Of a stretch of DNA of 64,000 nucleotides, positions 23,650-33,928 are shown one piece after another. Position 1 is the stretch's first letter; every line of letters starts with the position of its first letter. The notes under the pieces were generated by a model. It was not told the origin of the DNA, searched no databases, and worked only from the letters and a program-made list of their open reading frames with translations. Source of the DNA: Bretschneidera sinensis (taxonomy: Eukaryota; Streptophyta; Magnoliopsida; Brassicales; Akaniaceae). The stretch spans positions 18,975,001 to 19,039,000 of the forward strand of contig CM043698.1 in assembly GCA_023935145.1 (NCBI GenBank). The letters run 5' to 3'. The translations under genes were made by a program, and so were the position numbers.

Positions 23650-24043
23650 CAGGAAATTAGAATTCGAAAATTTTAGTTCCAAATATCACCAGGAAGAACA
23701 ACAAAAATACCTCAAATACTGACTAATTATAACAAGTTCCCAAATGTCAGAAACTAGTCAAATGATTGAATCAATTTCAAAGTACCCGTGCTTAACTAAA
23801 CCACATAACTCAAAAACACAAGCAAAGGCAAGCATTAAGTTAAAAACCACCCACCCACTATGAACACCAAAACAAAGCACTGTGGTTCCCAACAAAACCG
23901 CAATCCATAAGAGACCCAAATATAATTCGGCTACAGAATCACGTAACAATAAGGGTAACTAAATCATTATGAAACACACACTTACTTTAAAAAAGGCGAA
24001 AAAAAAATTGTAAGCAGAAAAACCAAACCCTAACCTTGGAAAA
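23650..24043. other. 3' flank of the SNRNP27 gene
   Basis: Probable downstream untranslated sequence of the minus-strand SNRNP27 gene. A minus-strand frame at 23758-23949 is hydrophobic and lacks a known motif, so I do not call it a gene. Confidence 0.4.
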
Positions 24044-24673
24044 CTAGCGATTCAGCTCGGCGGGCAGCGGGCGATTGAAACCTCCCCTGCGGTTCATATA
24101 CTGCCTGGGCTGGCGCTTGGTTACTGCCCTAACCCCACTGACATCCGCACCGGGCACTGGCTTCCCTTTGGTAGAATCGAACCCAATGGGAATCCCTAAT
24201 TTCTTCATCATCTCCATCTCATCCTCATTCATTCCCTCCTCTCCAACAACAACATTACCATTACTATCGGTGTTGTTCTCCTTCTTCTTCTGCTGCTCTT
24301 TCGCAATCTCGTCCACGAAATCCGACACTACCTTCTTATGGTCCTTTTCCTTTTCGTCTTCGGCAGATTCATGGCGATGGCGCTTTCGCGGTGGCTCGGG
24401 AGATGGGCTGCGGTGCCGGGGGTGGTGACGATGGGATCGGTCCCTGTCGCGCTCCAAGGAGCGTTCAGGGGAGCGCGTGCAGGAACGTGTATGGTGAGAA
24501 CGAGAGTGGTCAGGTGAGCGGGATCTCTTGCTGCGGATTCGGTCCCTTTCTCTATCCCTATCCCGGTCTCGGTCTCTGTCTCTGTCACGGTCACGGTCGT
24601 CTTTGTCTCGACGTCTTTCTCTGTCACGGCCTCTGTCGCGTTCTCGGTCGCGATGTCTGTCGCGGTCTGACAT
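24044..24673 (-). CDS. SNRNP27: U4/U6.U5 tri-snRNP 27 kDa protein, SNRNP27-like
   Basis: Spliceosome component acting in the nucleus. In human and nematode the family helps maintain 5' splice-site choice in the tri-snRNP. The frame encodes 209 residues in one exon. Residues 1 to about 115 are an Arg/Asp/Glu/Ser-rich RS-like tract (repeated RDRDRDRDR and RSRSPDHSRSHH). A Lys/Glu-rich linker follows. Residues from about 155 to the end are the conserved SNRNP27 domain: MMKKLGIPIGFDSTKGKPV, a VSGVRAVTKRQPRQYMNRRG segment and the terminal FNRPLPAELNR. The ATG at 24673 gives the expected MSDRDRHR-type start. The alternating-charge tract makes long shadow frames in other phases, which are not genes. 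The domain ends at a natural stop, so the gene appears complete. Confidence 0.93.
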   Translation of the reverse strand: MSDRDRHRDRERDRGRDRERRRDKDDRDRDRDRDRDRDRDRERDRIRSKRSRSPDHSRSHHTRSCTRSPERSLERDRDRSHRHHPRHRSPSPEPPRKRHRHESAEDEKEKDHKKVVSDFVDEIAKEQQKKKENNTDSNGNVVVGEEGMNEDEMEMMKKLGIPIGFDSTKGKPVPGADVSGVRAVTKRQPRQYMNRRGGFNRPLPAELNR

Positions 24674-24740
24674 TTGTGGTGGTGTGAACGGGGAGTGCTT
24701 TTAGGGTTGGGGTTTTATGGAGGTTTCCAATCCAAGTAGA
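24674..24740 (-). promoter_or_regulatory. Telo-box-like motif in the SNRNP27 leader
   Basis: About 30-50 bases upstream of the start, the minus strand reads AAAACCCCAACCCTAAAAGC. The AACCCTAAA core resembles the telo-box common near transcription starts of plant translation and RNA-processing genes. This is a motif match only. Confidence 0.35.
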
Positions 24741-27620
24741 GGGGAGAAGCCGCTTAGTGTTTTATTTTTTATTTTGATAACTATCATTTTATCCAAAAAT
24801 TGAAATGGAAGATTCTTTATGTTACACATCATCAAACGGATTGTGATCTTTTATTTTCTATTTAGAGCAATGAATTCATATTGTTTTTTTACAAAATAAA
24901 TAGTTGTCTGATTTAAGATAGATCTTACTCCCAAATACGATAATAATATATTGATTTAAAATTTATTCAAAATTTAATTAAATCATATTATTTATTTATT
25001 GAATTTTTTTTTAAAAATAAACTTTAGTTTAAAATTGGTTTTAAACTGTTTTAACCACTAATAATTGTTTTAACACATACATCATTATTATACATGTATA
25101 TATCCGGTTTGGATCGACGGATTGAGGTGAGATTAGATAAAATTAATCTCATATTTAGTTCATTAATTTATTATTCATTTATAATTAAATTAATATTTAA
25201 TTAATCTTAATTTTATTTTTTGTCATATAAAGAGGTGGTACAAAATCTATCTCACCCATTTGTTTTTTTTTTTTTTTTCCTTTCATTTTTACTCGACAGA
25301 CACCATTTACATTATTCTTCTTCTTTTTCTTCTTATACGCCCTGTCTAGATTTGCTTGAGGCCATGTTGTCTCTCCTTTTCATATTCATTCCTCCTATTG
25401 ACATGCTCTTCTACCCCATCCCAACGTTCATCTTCTCCGGCGATCCTCGATTCAAATTTCGATGAATCATTCTAGGACAACTTAGATTTTGACACATCCT
25501 CACAAACCAATCTGAATTATTGCGATCATAGATAGAAGGAATGCATTTGAGTTCCTAATATAATTTTGATGAACAACAAATAAAGCAAAAGTGTTTAAAA
25601 GAGGAAAGGTGTATTGTAAGACTCATGAGATTGAGAAACATTTCTTTATTTATCATTTAGAATAGTGAAAATGGTACAAGTAGGTTTTATGTTGAAATTA
25701 AGGATTTTCAATAATGGTGAACAGTGATAATTATTTTAATTATTCACATTTGATATATTACTAAGCTCAATAATCATAAATTTGGTAATCTCATAAACCA
25801 AATATAAAATCAAGGTATTATATCTTTAATCCTATCCAATAATAATCTTATCCACAAACCAAATTAGTCATAAGGTGCAATAGCTATTATTATTAGATAG
25901 ATTTGAAATTTGTTATGTATGTTTTTTTCATTGAAAACCCATATATCGTTGGGAGTTGAATATGTTAAATTTTTGGTTGTATTCGGTGCAAGTGTAGCAA
26001 GTGCATCCAAGCCATCCAACAAGTGCACTCTTTCTTGTTGGACTGAATACACTCAATGCATTCTCTTTATTTTGTACTGTGTGTAATCAATAATTTTTCA
26101 TTAAACTTGTAATTTTATAGTTTTAAAAGTCTTAACCTTAATTCATTTACTATTGAATCAATATCCCATTATTTTGTTATTGATTTGAAACCAGTAGCCA
26201 AATTTAATCTTGGATCTTGATATTTAGATTTGGATTATGGACTTGGAGAATCAAATTCGTGTATTGTTGATATTAAAGTTTGGAATTATGGACTTAAGAA
26301 TCAAATTTGTGGTACTGATTTTGGATTGAATTCATGATGTAAACCATATATTCGATTTTTGTTTCTGCGGAGCATGATGGCTTAAAAAATTGGGTTGGAA
26401 GTAAAAAACATGACATTTCACACAGAGAAGCAAGAAAACTCATAACGAGGGTGATTTGGTCATTCGTTCTTTAAATACAGGAGAACATAAAACAACAGAA
26501 ACAAAAATCCTTTGGGCTTGTTAAAGATGTGGCCTATATAAGTATGAGGCTTGAGCTTAGACCCAACCTTAAACTTAGAGGTAGTGTTAGATATATTTAT
26601 AATTGAGCTAATGGATCGGATCTGGTTAATTTATTAAGAAGGTGTTTAAATTATTTCAGTGTGGAGGTTAAGGTTGGCCCAAATTCCATCAAAATGGTTT
26701 ATTTTGTGATAAAACAATTTTTGTGTTTTGTTATGTTAACGGAAACGATGATAATGATTAGTTTTTAAAGAAGGATACTACTTTTATTCATATTAACCGA
26801 ACAAAACACAAAGTTTACCAAAAACAAAATTTTCAAGGTGTAAAATGAAAATCGGAGTAAATCATAGTTTTATATGAAATTAATCTAAAAAGAAAGTGGT
26901 TCACACGTGTAAACGTTAGCAATCGTCACTTTCTTTACTAACAGAGCAAAACATAATATTCAATTTATCACAAAATGAAGCACCAAAAATAAAGCGAAAA
27001 ACAGGTAAATCACAATATGTTCTTTTAAAATTAAACCAAATTTTTTGAAGTGGTACTTGGAGGGAAAACATTCATATCTAAACTATTTTAGTTGCACAAG
27101 CTTTAAGGAAATTGATTGAGATCTTTATTATTTTTCACCACCCACAATATATATATATATATATTATTTTTACGTTAAGAGGAAACGTAACATAAAAATA
27201 AACATAATACAAAATTTATTTAGTTCGAAAAGAAAATAATTTACGTCTACAAGCGATGTTGAGAGATATTTCACTACGAAAGTGTCAAAAATAAAACTCT
27301 CAAAACCCTAAAATCTAATACACTCAAATTCGACTATAACAATTTATTTTAAAACCTTATGTTATATATAATAAATTGAATAAATAAAAATAAAACCCTA
27401 TTATTTATACAAGTTTATATCGCAAGAGCTCCGTTCCCGCATATAAATCGCGGCCCAAACCCCGAACATAAATCGCTTAACTAGCTAATTGTACCCACGT
27501 AAATTGTGAACCCTCCAAACAACTAAATTGATATTGAGTTTGCACGAGTCATATTTAACAATGATGTATAACATGGATCATTGTCTTAGTAACGGGAACT
27601 ACGACAACAAAAAATAAAGC
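24741..27620. other. Intergenic, no gene recognised
   Basis: AT-rich sequence. A frame at 25220-25465 is a low-complexity Phe/Ser run from a T tract. A retroelement-like LTR remnant is possible near 26500-26660 (a tgttagatatatttataa segment), but no ends were found. Confidence 0.45.
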
Positions 27621-27953
27621 TTAATTACAAAAAAAATATCATGTGGTTTATTGTATTTTCAAAAAATTCAACAAGGTTTTTTTGTGGTAATAAATACAAT
27701 GTGGTATGTTTTTGTTAGTCAAAAATATCCAGTGATATGTTTCTTTTAGTCAATTACAATGTATTTTTTGCTAACAGAAACATATTACAATATATTTATT
27801 ACTAACAGAAACATATTACAGAGTATTTTTTACTACAAAAAAAACCTCGGAGTAATTTTTAAAAATGAAGTCAATCATAGAGTATTTTTTACTAAAAAAA
27901 CTTCAAGTATATTTTGAAAATGCAATCAACTATAATATATTGTTTGTAATTAA
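27621..27953. mobile_element. MITE-like element with long imperfect terminal inverted repeats
   Basis: The left end TTAATTACAAAAAAAATATC pairs with the right end, whose reverse complement begins TTAATTACAAACAATATATT. The inverted similarity continues inward through TTTATTGTATTTTCAAAA versus GATTGCATTTTCAAAA and through GTTTTTTT and GTAATAAATA blocks, so about 330 bp forms an imperfect hairpin. It has no coding capacity, as expected for a MITE. The superfamily is not assigned; a TA or TAA target duplication is possible but ambiguous. Confidence 0.6.
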
Positions 27954-28555
27954 ACCGAAAAAATAATAATAAAAGAAAACTAGTGAATGAGACATACAAT
28001 ATCAAATAAATTAAAATTATCTCACATGAAAAATATTGTATTTTGATTCAATCTTACTCGAGCACTTCTGTAAAGAATGCATGGTTGGTTATTAAAAAAA
28101 AGACTTATAACCTTCAATTATTTTTCTTAAGCTATGTATGTTTCTAATTGGCATGTGGGATTTCGTATATAGAAGATTAGAAGTGGTCTATTGACTTTTT
28201 ATCTTATCTTTTTTGCTTCATTTTCGGGCCAATCAGTGGTTGACACTTGATAGCCAATGTTCCAAGACAAAAACCAAGCACAAACAGTTTTTAATCGTAT
28301 GTTTGGTTTCTTATTAGGCTGAGGGGATCGTTTACCTTACATTTTGACAGATACGGGGACCTAGAATATGTTCATTATGTACCAAAACCATTTTGTCTGT
28401 TTCTTTGTTTCTTCTCAAATCAAAGTTCCAAAGGTTTATATACATAAATGTAGAATATATAATTCATGCTTAATGTCTTACATTCATTTATATACATGAC
28501 TCATGATGACATATATCATATGTTTGAAAGAAGAACTTGTAATAAATTGCATCAA
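27954..28555. other. Intergenic, no gene recognised
   Basis: AT-rich, with no supported coding frame or repeat. Confidence 0.5.
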
Positions 28556-29192
28556 GAGGGATAGAACATATATTAGGTTGTTTGTTTAATTAGGTTTTTA
28601 TTATTTGTCGAATTTAAACTTGCTACATATATGGTTTTCTGTACCACTATATGTTCTTTAATATATTTGTAAATCAAGACACATTTAATACAATTATTTT
28701 TTTTCAAAACTCAATTTCTCTTAGTTTTCTAACAATATATTAGAGTCAGATTTTATACGTTATGTTGCTATTATTATTTATTACGATAATCGGAGTGCCA
28801 TTATTATTACTCATAATGACGTCTTTCATGAATGAACCAAAAATATTGAGAATGATTATCATTTTGTTCGTCAACATATCTGCTGTGGTATCTTTCGTCT
28901 TGTTTCTGTTTGCTTTACTGCTCAGATATCTTCACTAAAACTCAATTACTTAGCCATTTTCATGAGTTAGTTGACAAACTCAAATTGACATGTACTTTAC
29001 TACATTGAATTTGAGAAGGGTTAGAATATTTATTAAGTTATTTGTCTAATTAGGTTTTAATTACTTGTTTAATTTATACTTATCATATATGACTCTCTGT
29101 ACCACTATATGTACTGCAATATATTTATAAATAAAAACATGTTTAATACAATTATTCTCTTCTAAATCCTTGTTTCTCTTACTTTTCTAACA
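28556..29192 (+). mobile_element. Small Ty1/copia remnant with two LTR-like copies
   Basis: Two related blocks of about 172 bp (28561-28734 and 29021-29192) share an attagg/attaag start, taattaggttt, ctgtaccactatatgt, aatatatttgtaaat/aatatatttataaat, tttaatacaattatt and a cttttctaaca end. After the first copy, atattagagtcag resembles a degenerate tRNA-Met primer-binding site. The short interior, allowing frameshifts, reads KNIENDYHFVRQH and DIFTK, the C-terminal copia RNase H signature. An ATCAA pentamer lies just before the left copy (28551-28555) and right after the right copy (29193-29197), a possible target duplication. The rest of gag-pol is gone. Confidence 0.65.
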
Positions 29193-30879
29193 ATCAAAAT
29201 CATTAATCAAAAGAGACTGGGTCTTGTCTTGCTGTTATTAAGAGAGTAGTAGGATTTGTTCTTTCCTCGAGGCAGAAAGACTAGATTTATCAAAATGTTG
29301 TATTTGGTGTTAAAATTTATTTACAATAAGAAAATAATATTAGTTTTTCTTGTCTTGTACGTAATTCAATATGTTGAGGTATTATCTGCCAAAGTCTCAA
29401 TAGGAATCATAATAGTTCATCAAGACTTTTGAACATGTCTCAACAAGACAGAACATCATGAAATTGTTTAAAAATTATAATTAACGATATATGTGAAGCA
29501 AATTGTTAATAAACAAATAATATATGACTAAACCCATCCACTTAATCTAGAATTTTATGCCAAGTGGTCGTTGAGACTTTGGTTTATTAATCCAATTTCA
29601 TTTTATACAGCTCGTGAGTTGATTTACTCAAGTAAATCTCTTAGGCAATAATTAAGCTTGATTTTTAGAATTGAACTTGACAAATTAAATTGAATTCGAG
29701 TCCTATAAATTCAGATAATTAATCAATGAACATAAAATAACTAAAAGTTTATCATATAAGCTTGAAAGGCACTTGGATGTAGAGGTGAATATGTATCGAT
29801 TTAGATCAGCTTGATCTAATTAAAATCAATCCAACCTAATTGTATTGGGTTAAAAAAATCTCAATTCAACTTAACTCATGAACCATCAAATCCAACCAAT
29901 TCAAATTAGTTTGGATCGGTTTTGATTCAGTTTAGTATTTTTTTCATTTAAAAAGTAGTGCAAACATATTGTATAAGAAAAAATATTTTATTACAATTAT
30001 TCATCATTCATTATATCCAAAATTAAATACATATAATAATTTATTAAATCTTACAAACCATTATTTATAAATTACTTAAATCACTTTACACAAATTTCAA
30101 ACAATCTTAATTTAATACAAACTATGCAAAAATAAATAAAAATTAGATTTTAAAAGTATTTGATCCATAAAATCCTTCGAAACTTCAACACAAGTGTGGA
30201 TTTTGTCCTAAAATCTCTATAACCAAGTTTCATCATACAAAAAATATAAAGTAAATGAACATAGAATAAGTAAATCAATTCATCAAGCTTTTAGAAAGTA
30301 TATTGAAAGTAAAAAAAAAAAATTATTTCACGAGAATAAACGGTATTTTCAACTAAAAAATATTAAAATGAAATATGTTCCTCACATATTTAAATTCTTA
30401 TTGATTTTTTTAAAGGAAACTAGCATTTTTGTTGAAGGATTTCTAAAAAGAAAAAAATAAGAATATATATATATATATTGCAATTCAAATATACACGAAA
30501 TATATATTGCGATCCAAACTAATTTATCAAATATGAATATAGTCTATAAATATACATTACAATATGAACTAATTTACCAAAATATGAATGTAATCTATCA
30601 ATTCTTAAAATAATTATATTTTAAATATATATAAAATATAATTATATGATAATCGGGTTATCGGTTTGGGTCTAGTTAAAAATTTTTAATCTGTAACCCA
30701 ATCCATCGGATTAAAAAAATTCTCAACCTAATCCAATGCAACGAGCTGGGTTGAGTCCGCGGATCCACCGTTCTCATGCGGACCCAAGTCATACGCATTT
30801 GATTGGGGCAATAATCAAAGAGCCATATGATTCAGCGGAAGCATCTCATAATTGATCTTTTTAGGCCTTCCCCTACAAG
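29193..30879. other. Intergenic, no gene recognised
   Basis: AT-rich DNA with many short A/T runs. Around 29800-30160 and 30480-30760 there are gatccaa/accaatc-rich low-order repeats, but no coding frame was recognised. Confidence 0.5.
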
Positions 30880-31420
30880 CAGTCTTCTCTGGTCACGGGT
30901 ATCAAGCAAGTTCGCTGGATTTCACCGCTTGCTAGAGTTCACAAACTCAACACTGATGGTAGTGTTGTTGAGACGTGGAGTCGGGGGGCTGCCTGTGCTG
31001 GGTCTGATTCGCGACTCTGAAGGACATTGGCAGATTGGCTTCTGTTGCAATTTGGGCAAAGCAATAATCTGTTACTTAGATTTGGGCTATTTTGGAGGGG
31101 TTTAAAATAGCTAAATCTCATGGTTTCTCTCGGTTATGGGTAGAAATGGACTCTATGGTGGCCTTATCTCTTATCAAAGCTGCTGATATCCGCTTCCATC
31201 ATCTTGGTACTTTGATTGCTAATTGCATAATGCTAATGGATTTCTTTTATAGCTATGAGATATCGCATAAGCTGCTCGAAAGTAATCAGGTACCGGATTT
31301 CATGGCAAGTCTTGGTCACAAGGGCTCCCTTGGTTTAAAAATGTTATTGTTCCTCCTCATGGAATTGTGCAAGCTTTGATAGTTGATGTTACTGGTGTCT
31401 ACTTCCCCATGCCTTAGTCC
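30880..31420 (+). mobile_element. LINE RNase H domain fragment, plus strand
   Basis: Translation across frameshifts gives VHKLNTDGSV near 30930, then GHWQIGF near 31020, and in another frame a SRLWVEMDSMVALSLI segment near 31130-31170 and an ISHKLLESNQVPDFMASLGH segment near 31260-31320. These match the order of the RNase H (RVT_3-like) domain that ends plant LINE ORF2: the KLNTDGS, VEMDS and ADxxA regions. At least one frame change separates the blocks, so it is a dead 3'-truncated relic. Confidence 0.7.
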
Positions 31421-31609
31421 TGGTCGTTTGTTGGTAGGTTAGATGAGAAGATTAATATCTCGATCAGGATAAAATTATTTTTATTATTTTAACCAAAAAT
31501 ATCATACTTTATGAGATAGAATGAAATATTCTATTATTCTGTTTATTTATCTAATTATATACTCATATTCATCATTTCACCAAACATACCTAACACTTCT
31601 TTTTTAAAT

Positions 31610-32500
31610 AAGAAAATAGATAAATTAAGTCATCAGAGGTATGACAAACCAAAGTGAATATCTCACGCCTCTACAATCAGCATCTAAAAGGAGCCTAAAA
31701 AAAAGATAAGGGGGAATCCAAAACAAAAATACATTGAATGTCATGAACAACAGCCCGAGCTAAGGCATCAGCACAATCATTACTTTCACGAAAGATATTC
31801 TTCATCCTGTACTCTTTCAGAGCTCCCAATAACACCCTGCACTCATCAATCTGATGCAGCAACAACAACTCCTATGAGGGTAAGAAGAAGCAGTGCTAGA
31901 GAAACAAGAAGACCGAAGCAGTACACTAATTTTGTTATGTCTTAATCAATTGTTTGTTGATTGAAATCGTTAGTGTTTTGTTTAGTTGTTATACCTATAA
32001 CTAACGTTTAGTTTTCTTGACAGTTGAGTCAGTCAGTCATATTCCCTATCAATCCTATGTTTGATGCTCTATGTAAACAACATCAACAACATCCTTAGGT
32101 ACAGAGGCCATCAATAAATCAGTCTAAAGTTTTCTTTTCTCTGTAGCTCTCTTCTCTCTTTAAATTGCTCAAGCAATTATTATGTAGTTTTCCCTTGAAC
32201 TCTAATCAAGGCTGAGCTGTGAAGGCATCACAATCAATGTCCCAAATAGCTTAGAATTTTCCCAACCTAAAGATTCCTTCACTCACTGCCAAGCCAATCC
32301 CCTCTCTAGGCTCCAAAATTTCAGCGGCTACGCTAGAGATAATTCCAAGCCCTTTTCTAAAACCCACAATCCAATGGCCCCCCATTTCGAATGAGCCCCC
32401 GGTACCCGCTTTACCCGGGTTAGCTAAAAAAAAGCACCGTCAGTATTCAATTTATACCAACGAGGGGAAGAGAGATTCCACTTAACCTGAATATTCACAG
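31610..32500 (-). mobile_element. Second LINE RNase H fragment, minus strand, apparently interrupted
   Basis: On the minus strand, 32275-32500 reads WYKLNTDGAF, then (frame changed) GKAGTGG, GHWIVGFRKGLGIIS and VAAEILEPREGIGLAVSEGI. 31680-31880 reads LLLLHQIDECRVLLGAL and FRESNDCADALARAVVHD. These are the N- and C-halves of one RNase H domain. The roughly 390 bases between them are non-coding and contain copia-LTR-like text (caataaatcag, ctctgtagctctcttctctc), so a solo LTR or other insertion may split the domain. Stops and frameshifts make the copy non-functional. Confidence 0.65.
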
Positions 32501-33629
32501 ATTTTTTTTAGAAAGACTGGACACAGGCCGAGCAAGAAAAGAAAGACCAACTTTTTATTGTTTTAATTATAAATGCTAAAATTATGAAAGAATCGAATGC
32601 ATCTTGGACAAGAAAGATCGTTTTCTGTCACATGAACATAAGTCTCTGTAATTTTACCCACCTAAAATGCAGCATTTTTGTGTGTGTCTATATATATATA
32701 TAATTGAAGGAAAGAGAACCCTTGGGTAGGGGCTTAACCCAATAACGACACTTGTCTAATTGGAGAGTAACGTTTCAAATCCGGTTTGAATTATCTTATT
32801 GTAATGATTGAACATTTTAATTATTAAAGTAAATTCTCAATTTTAAATGAAATAATATTTATCATCTTATAATGATGAACAATATTATACTAATTACATA
32901 AATTTTAAATACAAAATTTTTATCGATGAAGTCTAGCTTTATGATTAAGGTTAATATTCTAAAAGCTTAGATTGTGGTAGGATGTGGATTTTTGTGTGAG
33001 TAATGTGATAGTACATATTTATATTGTAATAAGATATATTATTTATATATAAGATCGCTTTAATAAAAAAAATATTTGTATTTTTTCTAAAAAAGCAAGA
33101 GAAAAATATATTTGTATACAGTGAATGAAGGGGAGCCAAATGGAACAGTTTTGGACCCACCAGATTAGACTTAATACCTGTTAGGCTGTTAGCTACCCCA
33201 CCAGAACGCAACTCCAATTCCCTCTTTAGGTTCTCCAGTTTCTTCTTTGCATTCTCAAATGAGTAAGGTGTCGATGTTTGGTCAACTTTCTTTTGCTCTT
33301 TTTAAGTGACAAAAACCCAGAAATGGGCAATAAAGAGAGAGCTTATGCGGTTATGCCATTACCACCTCCTCATTGCAGACATTACATTTAAGCTCCCCCA
33401 AACAGATCCTTACCCACTAGTTACCATCCTCTCCTCTGCACACATACCCATTAATTCCCTCATTAATCCAATCAATCCTCTCCTAAATCTATGTTCCCTT
33501 AAACAAAACAAAGTATACATACAGAGAGAGAGAGATTTGTCTCAGTTGTTTCTCTTCACTTTTATCGGTTCCTTCTTTTGCTCTGCATGAAACAGAATTG
33601 TTCAATTTGAAAAACTTGTTACCGTTCCA
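32501..33629. other. Upstream region of the RLCK gene
   Basis: AT-rich sequence, then a CT-rich stretch from about 33400 and a (GA)n run near 33522-33535, suitable for promoter and leader. A segment near 32730-32795 (cttaacccaataacg, caaatccggtttga) looks like a tRNA-derived SINE fragment but is weak. No gene seen. Confidence 0.45.
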
Positions 33630-33889
33630 ATGAAATATATCAGGACCAACAGTTTGAAAAGGTTGTTCTCACTGAAACGGCGCAGTTTTGAAGGAATTAT
33701 TACAAACCCATATGCCTCCATTGAAGAAAAAAACAACAATGATAGCTTCAAGATTGTTCCAGAAACAGAGTATTCTCAGAGACCCAATTGGAGATGCTTC
33801 TCCTTTGAAGAAATCTTTGATGCAACCGATGCTTTCAGCTCAGGTTTTCTCTACAATCTTTGATTACACATATTTGCTGCTTTTGTATC

Positions 33890-33928
<39 letters not shown>

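Noticed and set aside
24328..24687. Long open frames on both strands overlapping the SNRNP27 gene
   Set aside because: They are phase shadows of the Arg/Asp/Ser-rich repeat. Their translations are monotonous Thr/Glu or Cys/Gly runs without domains.
32727..32795. Second tRNA-like segment
   Set aside because: Only weak B-box resemblance (caaatccggtttga) and no stem structure. Not called as an RNA gene.
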